DNA of 64,000 nucleotides, taken from contig CM072165.1 in NCBI GenBank assembly GCA_036850595.1, positions 8,814,109-8,878,108 of the forward strand, read 5' to 3'. Shown here piece by piece: positions 48,301 through 60,600 of this stretch. The position numbers and the translations under genes were made by a program. The notes beneath the pieces are model-generated. The model saw only the letters and a list, made by a program, of their open reading frames with translations. It was not told the DNA's origin and did no database searches. Position 1 is the stretch's first letter; each line of letters begins with the position of its first letter. Origin of the DNA: Rhyacichthys aspro. Taxonomy: Eukaryota; Chordata; Actinopteri; Gobiiformes; Rhyacichthyidae.

Positions 48301-49311
48301 TAAACGCAGGCATCTATGAAGAAATTGAACATATTTAAACATAAATACTGAACTCGTTGCTTCTAATTTTGAACGTGTCAAAGTTGGATTTGTGTTCTGT
48401 TTAGGGGATTATTAGTTGCTTGATTTTTTTTTATTTATAATGAAATTTATTAAAAATGGTCAAAAGTCAATGGAGTCACACACATTGACAACCCTGTAGT
48501 AGCAATGTTTTGTGCAATTTTTACACAAAAGGTCAAAGGTTATTGTCAGTCTCTGTGATAACATTTTAAAAGAGCAGTTTTAGATTGTATTCTTTCCTTT
48601 TGAAAATCATGCACTGCATTTATGAATCTTATTATTATATTATAAAAGTTTAGTGTACATTTTGAATTCTAATTCGATGTCTATGAGATTTCAAGCCCAA
48701 CTTTCTAAAGAATCCAAATGCAATTCCAAAGATTAAAAGCAGGATCAACATTACTATCTATTGTTGTCAGCCGCTACTAAAATGACAGGGATTCAGCACG
48801 GCACAGTGGCAGCAGCACTGGAGAAACTTTGTGATTTTTCCATTGAACTGCACTGTTGCAGGTGTAAAATGGAGCACCGAGGGGAGATCAACAGAGAATG
48901 TGTCTGTCTGACAGGAAGAACGGGGGTCCAGAGATGAATGGAAATCAAGCATCCACGGGCATGACACAAAACAAAGCGTAATGGGTTGGAGGTGGCCATG
49001 TGTGACAGCGTATAGAGAAGCCACAGGGAAAGGGCAATGAAGGGGAGATGGTGGATGTGAGAGAAGAGGAGGAGTGTGGAGAGAAAGTGCCATAACTCAA
49101 GAGAAGAGCAACTGGGAAAAAAAAAAAAAAAAAGAATGGACTTAGTGAATATTGTCTCCGGCCTGATAGCATCAGTCGGCGTTATTAGTCGACGTCTGTT
49201 AATATCTGTTCTGTCACCTTAATTTACATTCCCCGCCGCACGGGCAACATGGCAGCGGAGCTAATGAATTCAACTGCGAATGAAAGAGTGAGAGGCTGTG
49301 AAGGAGGGGTG

Positions 49312-49337
49312 TGTGGTGGTGGTGGTGGTGGTGGTGG
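49312..49337. repeat. (GGT)n microsatellite
   Basis: A GGT trinucleotide run. The Pro-rich frame on the opposite strand is its shadow. Confidence 0.9.
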
Positions 49338-50233
49338 GGCTGGGCCGGGAGTCATTCTGTGAGAAGAGCACATCGCATACTGAAGCAACTCCCTCCGTCC
49401 GCTGACTTGGAAATGAGTCACGGCGCTCGGCTCGACTAATAAAATCTACAGCAAAGTGTTATACTGTTTCTCCTTGTTTAACACCAAGCCAGAATGTGTT
49501 GGGTCATAACAATGAGGCGGTAAAGATGTTTTAAATGAATTCCTTGTGGTTCCCGGAGGCTGATTTTCCGTCATTCGCCAGCAGAGGGGGGTAATGTTAC
49601 ACTGAAGGAGGCTGCTTTTCTTTTCCAGCTGCTTCATTCCAGAAAATAGTCTAATATAATAATAAACCCTCGGCCTATGTGCTCTTCAAGCTTTTGCACT
49701 TGTGACTTCTAAGGTTGCATTTAGCGGTGTTTATTTGTTTTGCCTGTGTTAGCTGCTCTTTTGACTTTCAGCAGCCGAAACAGGGGTTTACTAGTCATTA
49801 AACCAGCGTGGTATCAAAAGAAGGAGGAGCTTTTTCTTTGCTTTTTTTTTGTGCCCCGAACTTGGAGCTTTTCAAAGGCGAGGAGGCGTTGGGATAATCC
49901 ACTGAAAAAAAGCCCTCATGCTGACTTTTCTCTCTGTAGGACGCATGCTGCGAGTTTGTGTGAAGTTGTTCTTCTATTTAAGTCCAGAGTGCATGTTCTT
50001 TAAATGAAATCTGTGCTGTCATCCAGGATTATTACAAAATATTTATATATCATCCCAGTATAAGTTTGAATCAGATATTCGTCTTTGTTAAGATGAGCTC
50101 CTTATACTGAATTTATAAATGCACTGTACAATCACAACAAAACATTTGGACTTCAAGGACTAATTTAGTGACTTAGCCATTTTCTCATTTCAGCTAAAGA
50201 GCACTGTTGAGACCATCGGCATGAAAAAGAGGT

Positions 50234-50247
50234 GTTTCCATAACAAC
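50234..50247. promoter_or_regulatory. candidate RFX X-box in the desert
   Basis: GTTTCCATAACAAC fits the RFX X-box pattern and differs by one base from the site in the arap2 intron at 20084. This is motif evidence only. Confidence 0.35.
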
Positions 50248-53200
50248 CAAGTGCCAACTCTTGTCCACACTTTGACATGTTTACAAGAAACAAGGTGTTT
50301 CTGAAGACATTTTATTGAATAGAAACCTGATTTAAATTAAAAGTGTTAACAGTCCTTTTAATCATCTATACACTTTATTTTATTATATATGTGCATAGTT
50401 TATGCTTTTCTATCATCTCCGACAAGGCCGCTTTATGGATTACATTTAATGTGATTTTGAACTATGCTATCATCCCATTATAGCCGCTGAAAAAAGTAGT
50501 AAAAAATGATTCATAGGCTTTTGTTGGCCACTCACTTTTTATAGTAATGGACATGAAGAAGAGTAATGTCATGAGCTGAAAAGTCAGAGATATTGAATGT
50601 TTTATGATAAAAAGTCAAACTTACATCCTTTTTATTTATGGGGAGTTGTATCACAAAGACATAACTGAATGCATCGAGCTTTTTGTATGAAGCATAGAGC
50701 GCAATCTTTGGAAAACCCCGTCACTATTTAAGGGTTAGACATACACAAACATGACGTATAAAGTAATAGTATAGTTTAGCCTTATTTACAAGAATCCCAA
50801 AATGAAGATGGCGGTGTGTTGTGCACCTGTGTGTCTGTGTTTTCATTAAGCACGCGGCGAAGACAAACAGTGGTTAACACACAAAGCGACGCGGCAACCT
50901 GTCGATTCATTAGGCAGCGCGCAGAAGCCGACGTGTTATTTTGAAAAAGGTAATTATTCAGACCCATTAATGTAATTGTTCCACTTACCTATTGTGCCTG
51001 TGCCAAGCTGTGCCAGCAAGTGACAAAGAAAAATGAAATGCTCGAACCTGTTTCTATTTTCGAAATGCACCCCCTTGTTTTGTTTTTTTTTCACCTCCCC
51101 GGAATTGATCCTAAAACTGCTTCTGTGGAGTAAATTACCCCTGTAATATATGTTGCAAAGGTGAACCCTACTGTAAATAGTTGATGATGAGCTAGCAGGT
51201 GTTTTACATGATGAAGATAACAGCAGAGAGTGCATTAGCATTAGCATACAGTGCAATTCGATCATCGGGAGTGTTGTTTTTTGGTTTTTTTGTAGTCTTT
51301 TTTGTCGTCCAGAGAAGGAAGCTAGCCCTAGGAAGTGAGGTAATTAACTTATCTAACAGAGATGTGTTCTTGAGGCACAGAAAATTGGCTTAGGCATTAG
51401 TTTTTACGCCCCATATAGGCAACTGGAGCAGTTTGAAATAATACCACTGCAATGAGGACAAAATAAGTGACTAAAATAGGTATTCATTAAGTAGTGGTAG
51501 TATCTCTTCTATAGGATATATGGAGGAGAAATACAGTACAACACCATGAAGCATCTGGCGTCTTTGGTCATTAATTAAACACGTGTTTGTTTATTGCAAA
51601 AAAGGGCACCCAACCAAAATAGAGACAGCAAAAGGCATTAAAGTTAATAAGCTCGCTCTGCTACCGGGTTCGCAATTCCTGCATCAAATCCACGTCAGTG
51701 CACTCCACGACTACTGTGGGAGGTAGTAAACAATGAACCTGGGTCCGTAGGGGAGGGGGAGTGGGAGCGAGGGGCCCGCCGCTGGAGTATGATGAATGTA
51801 TTGGCACAGCCGACTCCGTGTTGCTCTTGTTCTCTTCTCCAGTCACACGGAACATCAAGCGCTCGACGGTCGTTCCCTGTGACTTTGCTCCAGCGGATGG
51901 AGGTGCGCGCCGCCGGCCACTTTCAGCCACCTAAGGAATTCCCAGATGAGGCCGTGGCTGTGGCAACCGGGGCTCCCTTTGGGTTTGCCTTGTCTCCCTT
52001 TGATGCCTCTTAATAAAAAGTAGCACATAAAGATTTATTAAGCTCCCAGGCCAAAAAAAACAAAAAAAAAAACGCTTCAGTTATTTTGGCCTGCTGTCTA
52101 GAGACAAGTGGAAATCTCACTGGTTTTAGACCTGCATCAGGATTTGGTTTTGTCTAAGTGTCCTTGAACATGTTCTGTCATTGTAAGAGGTTGCTAAGCA
52201 TATACAAAGCATTTTTACACAGGGCTTACTGCTAACTCCGGGGAGAAATAGGAATAGGCTAGAGTTTGACCTGATCCAGCTCCATCTTTGCAAACAACCT
52301 AGCTTTATAGCAGTCAACCCAATCTGAGAATTACCTCACTTTTTATCTTTACTAAAGGATGAATCAGTAGATGAGAGCTGCACACCAAATATAAACAAAT
52401 GATGCATTCATGTGGTCCTCGGGAAGTCGGGAAAATGTCTTTCAGAGTTGAAAAATGCACAGCCGCTCAGAATCTCGGGTCAGTCGGAGTCACCCGAGAT
52501 TCTGTGTTGACGTTATTTTCATCATCAACATGTTGGAGGAAAGCAAAAGTTTAAGACATTTCATTTTAAAATATTTCATACCAACTGTTTTGAATATTAA
52601 TAATTTTTACTAACTTTAATAACTTTTGCACATTACAACATTTTTTGTCCATGTGGGCTTATTTAGATTATATAAGTGTATAAATATGAATCTTATGTTG
52701 TCAATAGGCTTCCTTTTCTTGAACTGCTGTTAATAGGCTAATAACTGCTACCTCGACTGTATTAACTCATTTAAAAATAACATTAGCACAGTTTTGATTT
52801 GCGTCCTTCTTCCTTGTTGTTACAGTTTAGAATTTTCCGACTTTCCGAGCTGACAATTTTGTTTACTCCCAGTTTCTAAGGACCACATGAATGCACCAAA
52901 ACACCAAGACCAACCTTTTGAAGGAGTAGGTCTGGTTTTAAGTGGACACTCTCCCAGTTTGATAAAAATCTGAAGACACATGGGGGACTTTCTGTTGGAA
53001 TTAAACAAAACTATAGTTATCTAGGCTTTATACGAGATTTTTTGCAGTCATTCATTTGATTTAGGACAGGCCTTATAGCCTCAGGATCTGACATGAATAG
53101 ATTCTTTCTATGATCCACTTTATTACATGGTGTGGCAATGTCTTTATAAGGTTGCACGTCTAGTATCTTCGGTCAAAACTGCTCCACCGGTCGGTTATTT

Positions 53201-54769
53201 CCGTGAACTCCCAGGTTGTCGAGGTATCCATTTGTCGGACTGCAGTTTCCACAATCACTCAAGTAGTTATTTAAAGAGTGAATCATCACAAAGAGAGCTG
53301 TGTTGAAACTGCAGTAGCGAGGGCATGCAGCTGCCTTAGTGGGATGTTTTGTCGTCCCAGTTCTCTCATTTGGATCTCTATTCAAGGAGATACTGCCCAA
53401 GGCTTTAGAAGCAAGTGACTCATTGCCTTAATTGTAATGATCTGTCACCGTCTTCTTACTTCGAGGCCTTCGGAAGCTTTCCTCTCGCCGTCAGGTGTGT
53501 CAAGTGACCTTTTCAAAACAAATGCAAGGTAAGACGAGAGTTGGTATGTGCCTATCCGTCCCCAGTTGTCATTCGTAATCAGATATGAGGGACCTGATAG
53601 AAGCGTTTGGCAGACAGGCAGTAGAAAAGGAGGAGGATGGACAGACACCCATGCTGCTTTGCAATCTGAGCAGGATTTCCATCTGACCGGACACGTTAAC
53701 CCCGGATTACTCGACATCTTCTCGGTCATGTTCGGATTTTTTCGAGACACGCCGCGACGCTGAGCCACTGTTGCTGCGCTTTTGAAGAGTAGTGAGGCAG
53801 AATAATCCATATTGCGGCAGGACAAACAAAGGAGAGACACATGTTTTCGTGAAGTAGTGAAATGTTATTGCAAATGTTCTGAATATCTTCCACATAATTT
53901 AAAGGGTTTAAGCATTTATAAGTTCTGGATAACTCCTTTCCTGGGGGTAGTTTACTTTAATCCAAAAATTTTAATTTGGTCTTCCACAAAGGTAAGCTCT
54001 TAATTTCTTATAATTAGCCCAATATCTTAAAACATTGGTCTGATTTTAAGAAATTAAAAGGTAGTTTCTTTTCTTAAAGTTATGGGTTATTTCAGGTTAG
54101 GATTTTTTTTTTTTTTTTTCCGTCTGAGGTATATCTAGCAAATGGGTGTCTGTCAATATACGTCTCTAAGTGTTAACCCTGCGAATAACTGGCAAATGTC
54201 CAGGAAACTATCACGGGAAGCTTTATGTGTGTAAATGAGTCTTAGCCAACCTTGAGGCAGATGTATTTCAGTCTGTATTTGTCATTTATCATCTTCTCAT
54301 AAACCCACGTTTGTTTCTTTCTGTCTGTTCATCATTTACTGTTCCATTTTCTAATTAAAACCGAGGCATTTATTAATCTTTTAGCTCAATGCTAAATTTT
54401 TCATCGCCTCATTTCGCAGCTTTCTGCTCATTTATTTGCCCTGTCGTGATTTTTGATGCCTGGTGAGTTTTGTTCACAAAGAGGGATTATTTGATCAATC
54501 AGCAGCATCTGTCCCGTCGACGTCACCCTTTCTGGAGCAGTGACTAATGTTGTTGCTGCCTAGAGTAATGTTTTCAAACCTGTCATGGACAAAATGACTA
54601 ATTTACACTTTTTTTTTTTTTTTTTTGGGAATCTGTTCTGTGGACTTAATGGAGTGTTTGTTATGATTAGATTTGTCCCTGTTCGTTTGTCTGCATCCAG
54701 AGTTTCTTAATGACTTCCTCTGTCTTAAAGACTATTATTATCAAGCTTTTTACCCCCAAAACTTTGACT

Positions 54770-55198
54770 ATTATTGTATAATTTCTTTTGATTTGATTCT
54801 GATTTGTGACAGCAGACGATTGGAACACACTGCAAAATACCCTCAAACTCGCTCCTCTAATGTTCAAACTCCAACTTGCTCTTGCTGATAAATCCATTCA
54901 TATGCATTTATATATATACTGTACACACTCGCTCTCTTGCATTTCACACACATCTCATTCTCATATCCACAGACACACTTCTCCTCCACCACTGTCTCTT
55001 GTTTTTCTATTTTTACGTACTTGTTTTGTGTATTTTTGTCTATGTTTTTGTATTTGTATGTGTTGTTGGCGTATTTATTTTTATGTACAGTTGTGTGTAA
55101 GTTATTTATCTTGTGGCCAGGTCATGTTTGTAAATGAGAACCGGTTCTCAAACATTTTACCTGGATAAATAAAGGTCAAATAAATAAATAAATAAATA
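54770..55198 (+). mobile_element. 5'-truncated LINE (non-LTR retrotransposon) 3' end
   Basis: The segment reads like the end of a LINE ORF2: a frame with DDWNTLQNTLKLAP follows a GTGACAGCAGACGATTGGAA stretch. The 3' UTR motif is GGCCAGGTCATGTTTGTAAA, then GAGAACCGGTTCTCAA and CCTGGATAAATAAAGGTCAA, ending in an AAAT microsatellite (55173-55198). The same tail words occur at the 3' end of a common teleost LINE. Reverse transcriptase is absent, so this is a dead truncated copy. Confidence 0.7.
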
Positions 55199-56893
55199 GT
55201 TTACAAAGTTTACAGCTCTGCTTCCTCAAATGTGCTCATGTTCCTCCAAACTCAAGTCATACTTTCATTCATTACTTTCAGCTACGCATTGACTCCAAAC
55301 TGACACTGTGCCTTCGTATTTTTTTTGGAAAAGTCTCACCAAAAAAACTATTCCAGCATCTACTTAAAACGCCCCCCTCCCCTTTTAATCTTATCACCTC
55401 TCACTCACCCTTCACCATTGCATCAACCTGTGCTTGTACCGGCGAGACCTTTTGGATAAAAGTAACCAAGCATTGTTGACGCCTGAGGTATCACTGTCAA
55501 ACCGCCCCACTTTGGAGTCAGACATTGGAGTCAGTCAGTCAGGCCATCAAGGACCGCCTCAGCATGAAGTGAGCCAAAGAGTCAAGAGCGGCCAGGTGAT
55601 ACCGGCCAGTTGTATGTTTATCCCTTTTTTCAATCCTTTCCCACGAGGCCGACTCCAGCGTTGTGGCCGACTTTATTCGATTTGTTTGTGTCTCGCCGTC
55701 TCCTTCGGGACGCCGTGTCAACGTGGGGCGTGAAGGGGCAACTCTGACAAACGAGGCCCTCTAAGTCGCCACTTCAACCTGTCCCTTTTGCAGCTCCCCG
55801 GCCTCCACTTATCTCCTCATAAACACCGAGATATACCTGGGATTCCTCACACCTGCCTTTCTAGTTTTTCGCTTTAACCTTGCTTTTGGCCGTGTGCAGA
55901 TTTTTCTTAAAAGTCTCCGGGTAACTTCCAAACTTGCCGTAATACTTGCAGTAGTTTGAAATGAATTGTGCTCATCTGAATTGCCCCGAGGAGCGGCTTA
56001 ATTAAAATAAAAGAATGGCAATTATTATTTTATGCAGTTGTTAATTGCGGTTTATCTGAGGGGCAGATATGAAATGCGGAGGAAATGAGAACGTTGTAGC
56101 AGCGCTGATTCACTAACCTTGTCTGGGTTTCTTTAACTCATACACTGGCTGTAATTTCCACATCTAAAAGTCTCCCAAGTCTCAGATCACAAGGTCCATA
56201 TCATAAATAAACAACATGTTCAATCATTTGAACTTAAACGAAGCGGAGACACTTCATTAAGTCTCTTACAAAGTCTGATTCAATTCGGCTGTTACATTAA
56301 ATTAACAACGCACACACCCCGGGATAATTGGAAGCTATGCAGATCAACTAATATACATGTAAGTGTTTTAATTGAATGAGGGATTAATTATTGCTAATAC
56401 TGTATTCATTATTTGGTTAAGTACAGCAGAATGTCTTTGTCTGGGTCACAAATCCAAAATTAATGAACGCCATTCAAAGCGTTACGTGGCTGCAGAGGGG
56501 TTCTTTCTTCCGCAGTCGTACCTTTTCCTCCTGTTGAGACGCCTTTTTAGGTTTATTTGAGTGAATTTGTGACTTGGGACGAGTCATCCGAAATCACGGG
56601 CTGTGTTTTAACCATTTGTGGACTAAATAACAGCAGGAGGGTCAAGCAGTAGGGCCTGGATTGAAAGGGTTAATGATTAAAGGTAATGTGGTGAGTGGTC
56701 AATTACAGCCCTGACATCTTTTGAGTTAACGCGGTGAAAATGGTAATTATACACATTCGGCCGATGACTAAGGCCTGACATTAAACGAGCCCCCCAAGGC
56801 TATTTTAGACATATTTTTGTGCAGCAGCAGTGACCAGTGTAATGTGTTGGAAATCATTCAAACTGTAGCAGGGTTTTTCTTAGCTTCAAGAGA
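55199..56893. other. intergenic desert (part 8)
   Basis: No gene was recognised. The stretch 55985-56060 carries TTAATTAAAATAAAAG and TTGTTAATTGCGG and looks like a homeodomain-motif cluster. A CpG-richer part lies at about 55640-55740. Confidence 0.4.
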
Positions 56894-56901
56894 GTTTACA
56901 T

Positions 56902-57667
56902 CAGTGGTGTCAAACTCAAAGTGGGGATAGTTGTTAATAGAGATGGTGACGTTTGGAAGCTTTTATTATTGTTTTGTTTTGGTTTTTTTCATTAGAGTCT
57001 TACAAAAGTTGTCTTTACCACCTTTTAAATGTGTTTTAGTCAGACTTGAAAAGGTTTTAGAAGAATTTGAACAGTTTTTAGTTGACTTTAAACAGGTTTA
57101 TTTTTTGGATTTGACTTTTAGATGGATTTGAATAGGTTTTAGATGGATTTGAACAGGTTTTAGATGGATTTGAACAGTTTTTGTAGGATTTGAACAGGTT
57201 TTAGATGGATTTGAACAAGTTTTTGTAGGATTTGAACAGGTTTTAGATGGATTTGAACAGGTTTTTGTAGGATTTGAACAGGTTTTAATTGCATTATAAC
57301 AGGTTTTAGTTGGATTTGAACAGGTTTTAGTTGAATTTAAACAGGTTTATTTTTTGGATTTGAGTTTTAGATGGATTTGAATAGGTTTTTGTAGGATTTG
57401 AACAGGTTTTAGATGGATTTGAACAGGTTTTAGATGGATTTCAACAGTTTTTGTAGGATTTGAACAGGTTTTAGATGGATTTGAACACGCTTTAATTGCA
57501 TTATAATAGGTTTTAGTTGGATTTGAACAGGTTTTAGTTGGGCTTTTAGTCGGATTTGTTCAAATCCATTTAAAACCTGTTCTAATCCAATTAAAACTTA
57601 GTGCCAAAAAGATCACCTTCTAAATGTACTGAAGGGCCACATAAAATATAACTCAGGGACATGTGTA
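56902..57667. mobile_element. non-autonomous hAT element with internal 21-bp minisatellite
   Basis: It starts CAGTGGTGTCAAACTCAAAG and is flanked by a perfect 8-bp duplication, GTTTACAT (56894-56901 and 57668-57675), as hAT transposition produces. The interior (about 57030-57545) is an array of 20-21-bp units of consensus CAGGTTTTAGATGGATTTGA plus A, with GTTTTTGTAGGATTTGAACA variants. It then switches to reverse-complement units before the GGGCCACATAAAA sub-terminal sequence. The right terminus is decayed. Confidence 0.85.
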
Positions 57668-57675
57668 GTTTACAT

Positions 57676-60600
57676 GTTTGTGTTACAACTACAGTGATTG
57701 TCTTGGGGCATTTATAATATTCATTTAATTGTGTGTGTTTATGTAATGCTAGTTCATCTGCACTTTGTCTTCTTTGTGCTCTGAATGTTGTTCCTGTATT
57801 CTGTTGATCTATTTCAAATGGTATAAGGCTTTTCTCTCCTGAAGAAGTGACTGACCACAGACCATCTGCTGTCATCTGTTTACACCAGCTTGCTGTTCTT
57901 GAACTTATCATAAGGCCAGGTTTAAAAAGTCTGATATAAACTAGAGTCTGTAAATAGTCCCCCGGCTCCTCTAAGATACAATATGACGCTGATACTGTTC
58001 CATTTGGTGTGATGATCCTTAATTAATCATCTTTTTTTTTCAGATCTCAAATGGAATTGCCGCTCTACACAGCCTTGAATGACACACCTATTTATTCTTT
58101 CACCTCTAAAGACAGACTCATCACGACCGACTGCATCTGTGCCTCTTTCATGATAAGCAAGGTAATTGTGTAAAAAAAGAAAAAAGAAAAGCCCATGCCA
58201 CCTTTCATCTAACCCAACAGAACTTTTAGCACACCTCTTTTCCTCCTTGTCATTGTTTAATGGATTTGCAATTGGCTTTTAAAAGCTGGCGTGTTTTGGC
58301 CTTTATCCTTCAAACTCCCTTTTTCCCTTCTTTGAACAACACCGTGTTTCTCAGTACTTTTTCTGTCACAGCACTTTGCCCAATCGACACAATTACATTT
58401 CTTTAGCTTGACCGGTAAAGAGCAGAATGGGCTTTTGGTGGCTCCTAAAGCTCGGGAAGCACTCTCAAACCGAAGGGGACCGTGAACAGAGCTGCGTGGC
58501 TTGTTTATAGTGGCAGTGCACCCTGGAAAGGCCATTATTGCCTCGGCTCTGACCTGTGTATTTAAGAGGTGTCAACCATGATTTGCTATTGTACGTCTTG
58601 GCTCTCTATGGTTCAGTGCTGATGGTCTTTAAAAGCCTCACTGGGAGCTCTCGATTATCATCTACTTAAGGACCGTCGCTGCCCGTGGCTCGCTGTCGTT
58701 CACGTCACCTACATTAGTTCCCCTGCATATAAGGTCAGGCTTGACGTGGTGTTTTTGTCTCGGAGCAGATTTTTCTCTGACTCGCACTCACAGTCAGATA
58801 TGGCGTCTTTTCCCCAGCACACCGGGGGAACTAGATGGCTTGTTGAGCCGAGAACGCTTTTGGGCACAAACTCCCCAACAGGCTGGTGCATTTGCTGAGC
58901 GGAACACTCCGGTTTTCCCAAATGGGAGATGTTTTTTTTTGTTGTTTTTTTTTTTTGCTGCAAGTGCATCAGAACTAGCCGTTTCTCACCTCAGGTTCAT
59001 GTTAGCTTCTTTTTTAACCCTTGGGGTCCCTTTATTTTGTGCTTCACCTGAGTCCCGTGGACAACAAAAAATGCTCTTTTAAAGATTGCTATAGAATAAT
59101 TGTGTGTTAACATATTTTTCTTCTTTTTTTGTGTATGCCATTATCAATTTTAGTCCTTACTATACATAAGAAATATTTATACATTTTCTGAATTTGTAAC
59201 CTCTTAAATGACAGTTATTTATTTTTTTGTGTGCTTTTTTTGCCTTTATTTTATAGGATAGTAGACAGACAGGAAACAGGGCACTACATGCATAATTACA
59301 CCACCTTTCTTCTCACTTGTTTGCACTGGTTCAGTGTACAGTGTTCCCTGACCCCATATATCTTGGATTGTCTATTCTATCTGGCATTACTCATTTGTTC
59401 TTTATAAGCAATTAATGGAAAATAATGCCTGTTACGTCATGACTGTCAAACAGAAGTACTTTTTCTTAAGAGCTGAAGACAGTTCAAATTAGAGATCATT
59501 CTACTGTGTTCTTGCTATTGTGCCACGCCAATTATACATCCTGAGGTTGAAGAATTTCCGTTCAACACACCAGTTGACGGGAATGCTAATCCCTAAAGCT
59601 CTGATTCCTATAAAAAGTCAGATTCAGACTGTGGACGAGGACTTATTTATCAGACCATATAAATTCTAATGAGTGCTGCAGCTATTACGGTAATAAAGAC
59701 GTTTGGGAAATTGACAAGATGCACAGAAATTGCCAGCAGCTTCCCGTTCCCAACATAATGCTTTGCCCTGAAGATCGACTGTTTGCCCTAATAAATAACA
59801 CATCAGTGAGACAGACAGAACAAAATGCTTTGATAACTGCTGTGCTTTTTTTGAAGGATTGATTTTATAGCACTCATCACCTTCTGTAACATTGAACTTA
59901 GGTCTCATTTCTTGTGCCTTCCCGTCTGTGCCCAGCTCTTCCTTCTGTACATCTTTCATATTTCCCCCATGGGCTGAAATGCTAATTCTTTCAAAGGAGG
60001 CTTGGGATTCTGCTTGCCTCAGTAACTTTTCCTCCATACAGCATTGGACATTGTTCTTTATGTATTTTGTTTCTGTGACAAACAGTTCCAATGCAGGCAT
60101 AGATCACAGCTCCAGTTTATTTGTTAAGCAGACTCACAGGTGTCTCCTCTGCTTCCCTGCTCCTTTTGCTCTCCTTTCTCCATAGCACTAATGTGGGTGC
60201 ACGCCCGGCCATCTGTGAAGGACAAGGGAACCTTTTGGCCGAGACAAATCGCTTTGGAGCAGGGCTGTAGCCTCCCACCAGTGCCACCACACATAAATAG
60301 ATGAACGCACCCACCCTGTTCCTGTTCTCGCTCCGGGGTAACAAGGGAAGCGTCTGCATTAGGTCCATAGTGTTCTATCGGGAGGCAGCCAACTGAGCCG
60401 TTGGTCTAATCCCTACCAGCAGCCCACATGGCCGCACTGCCAAGTTCCAATTAGACCTTTAAAAAAAGTCCTCTATTTTTCTTCAACAGGGCGCTTTACA
60501 AGGGGTGTGCCCGCTCTCTGTGACCCTTGGACCACTGGATATAGAACAAGCAGGCTATAAAGCAAGACGGGAATAGGGAAACAGGCAGGGGTGACACTTA

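Larger units (their letters stand above)
48301..54769. other. intergenic desert (part 7)
   Basis: About 6.5 kb without a confident gene. It holds a poly-A run near 49118-49134, a GGT trinucleotide run at 49312-49337, an X-box-like motif at 50234-50247, a GC-rich block at 51650-52015, and poly-T runs at 54103-54119 and 54609-54626. Confidence 0.4.

Noticed and set aside
59666..60185. Overlapping 144- and 97-codon frames on opposite strands
   Set aside because: Neither has recognisable family motifs or splice context, and their length is compatible with chance in 42 kb of non-coding DNA.
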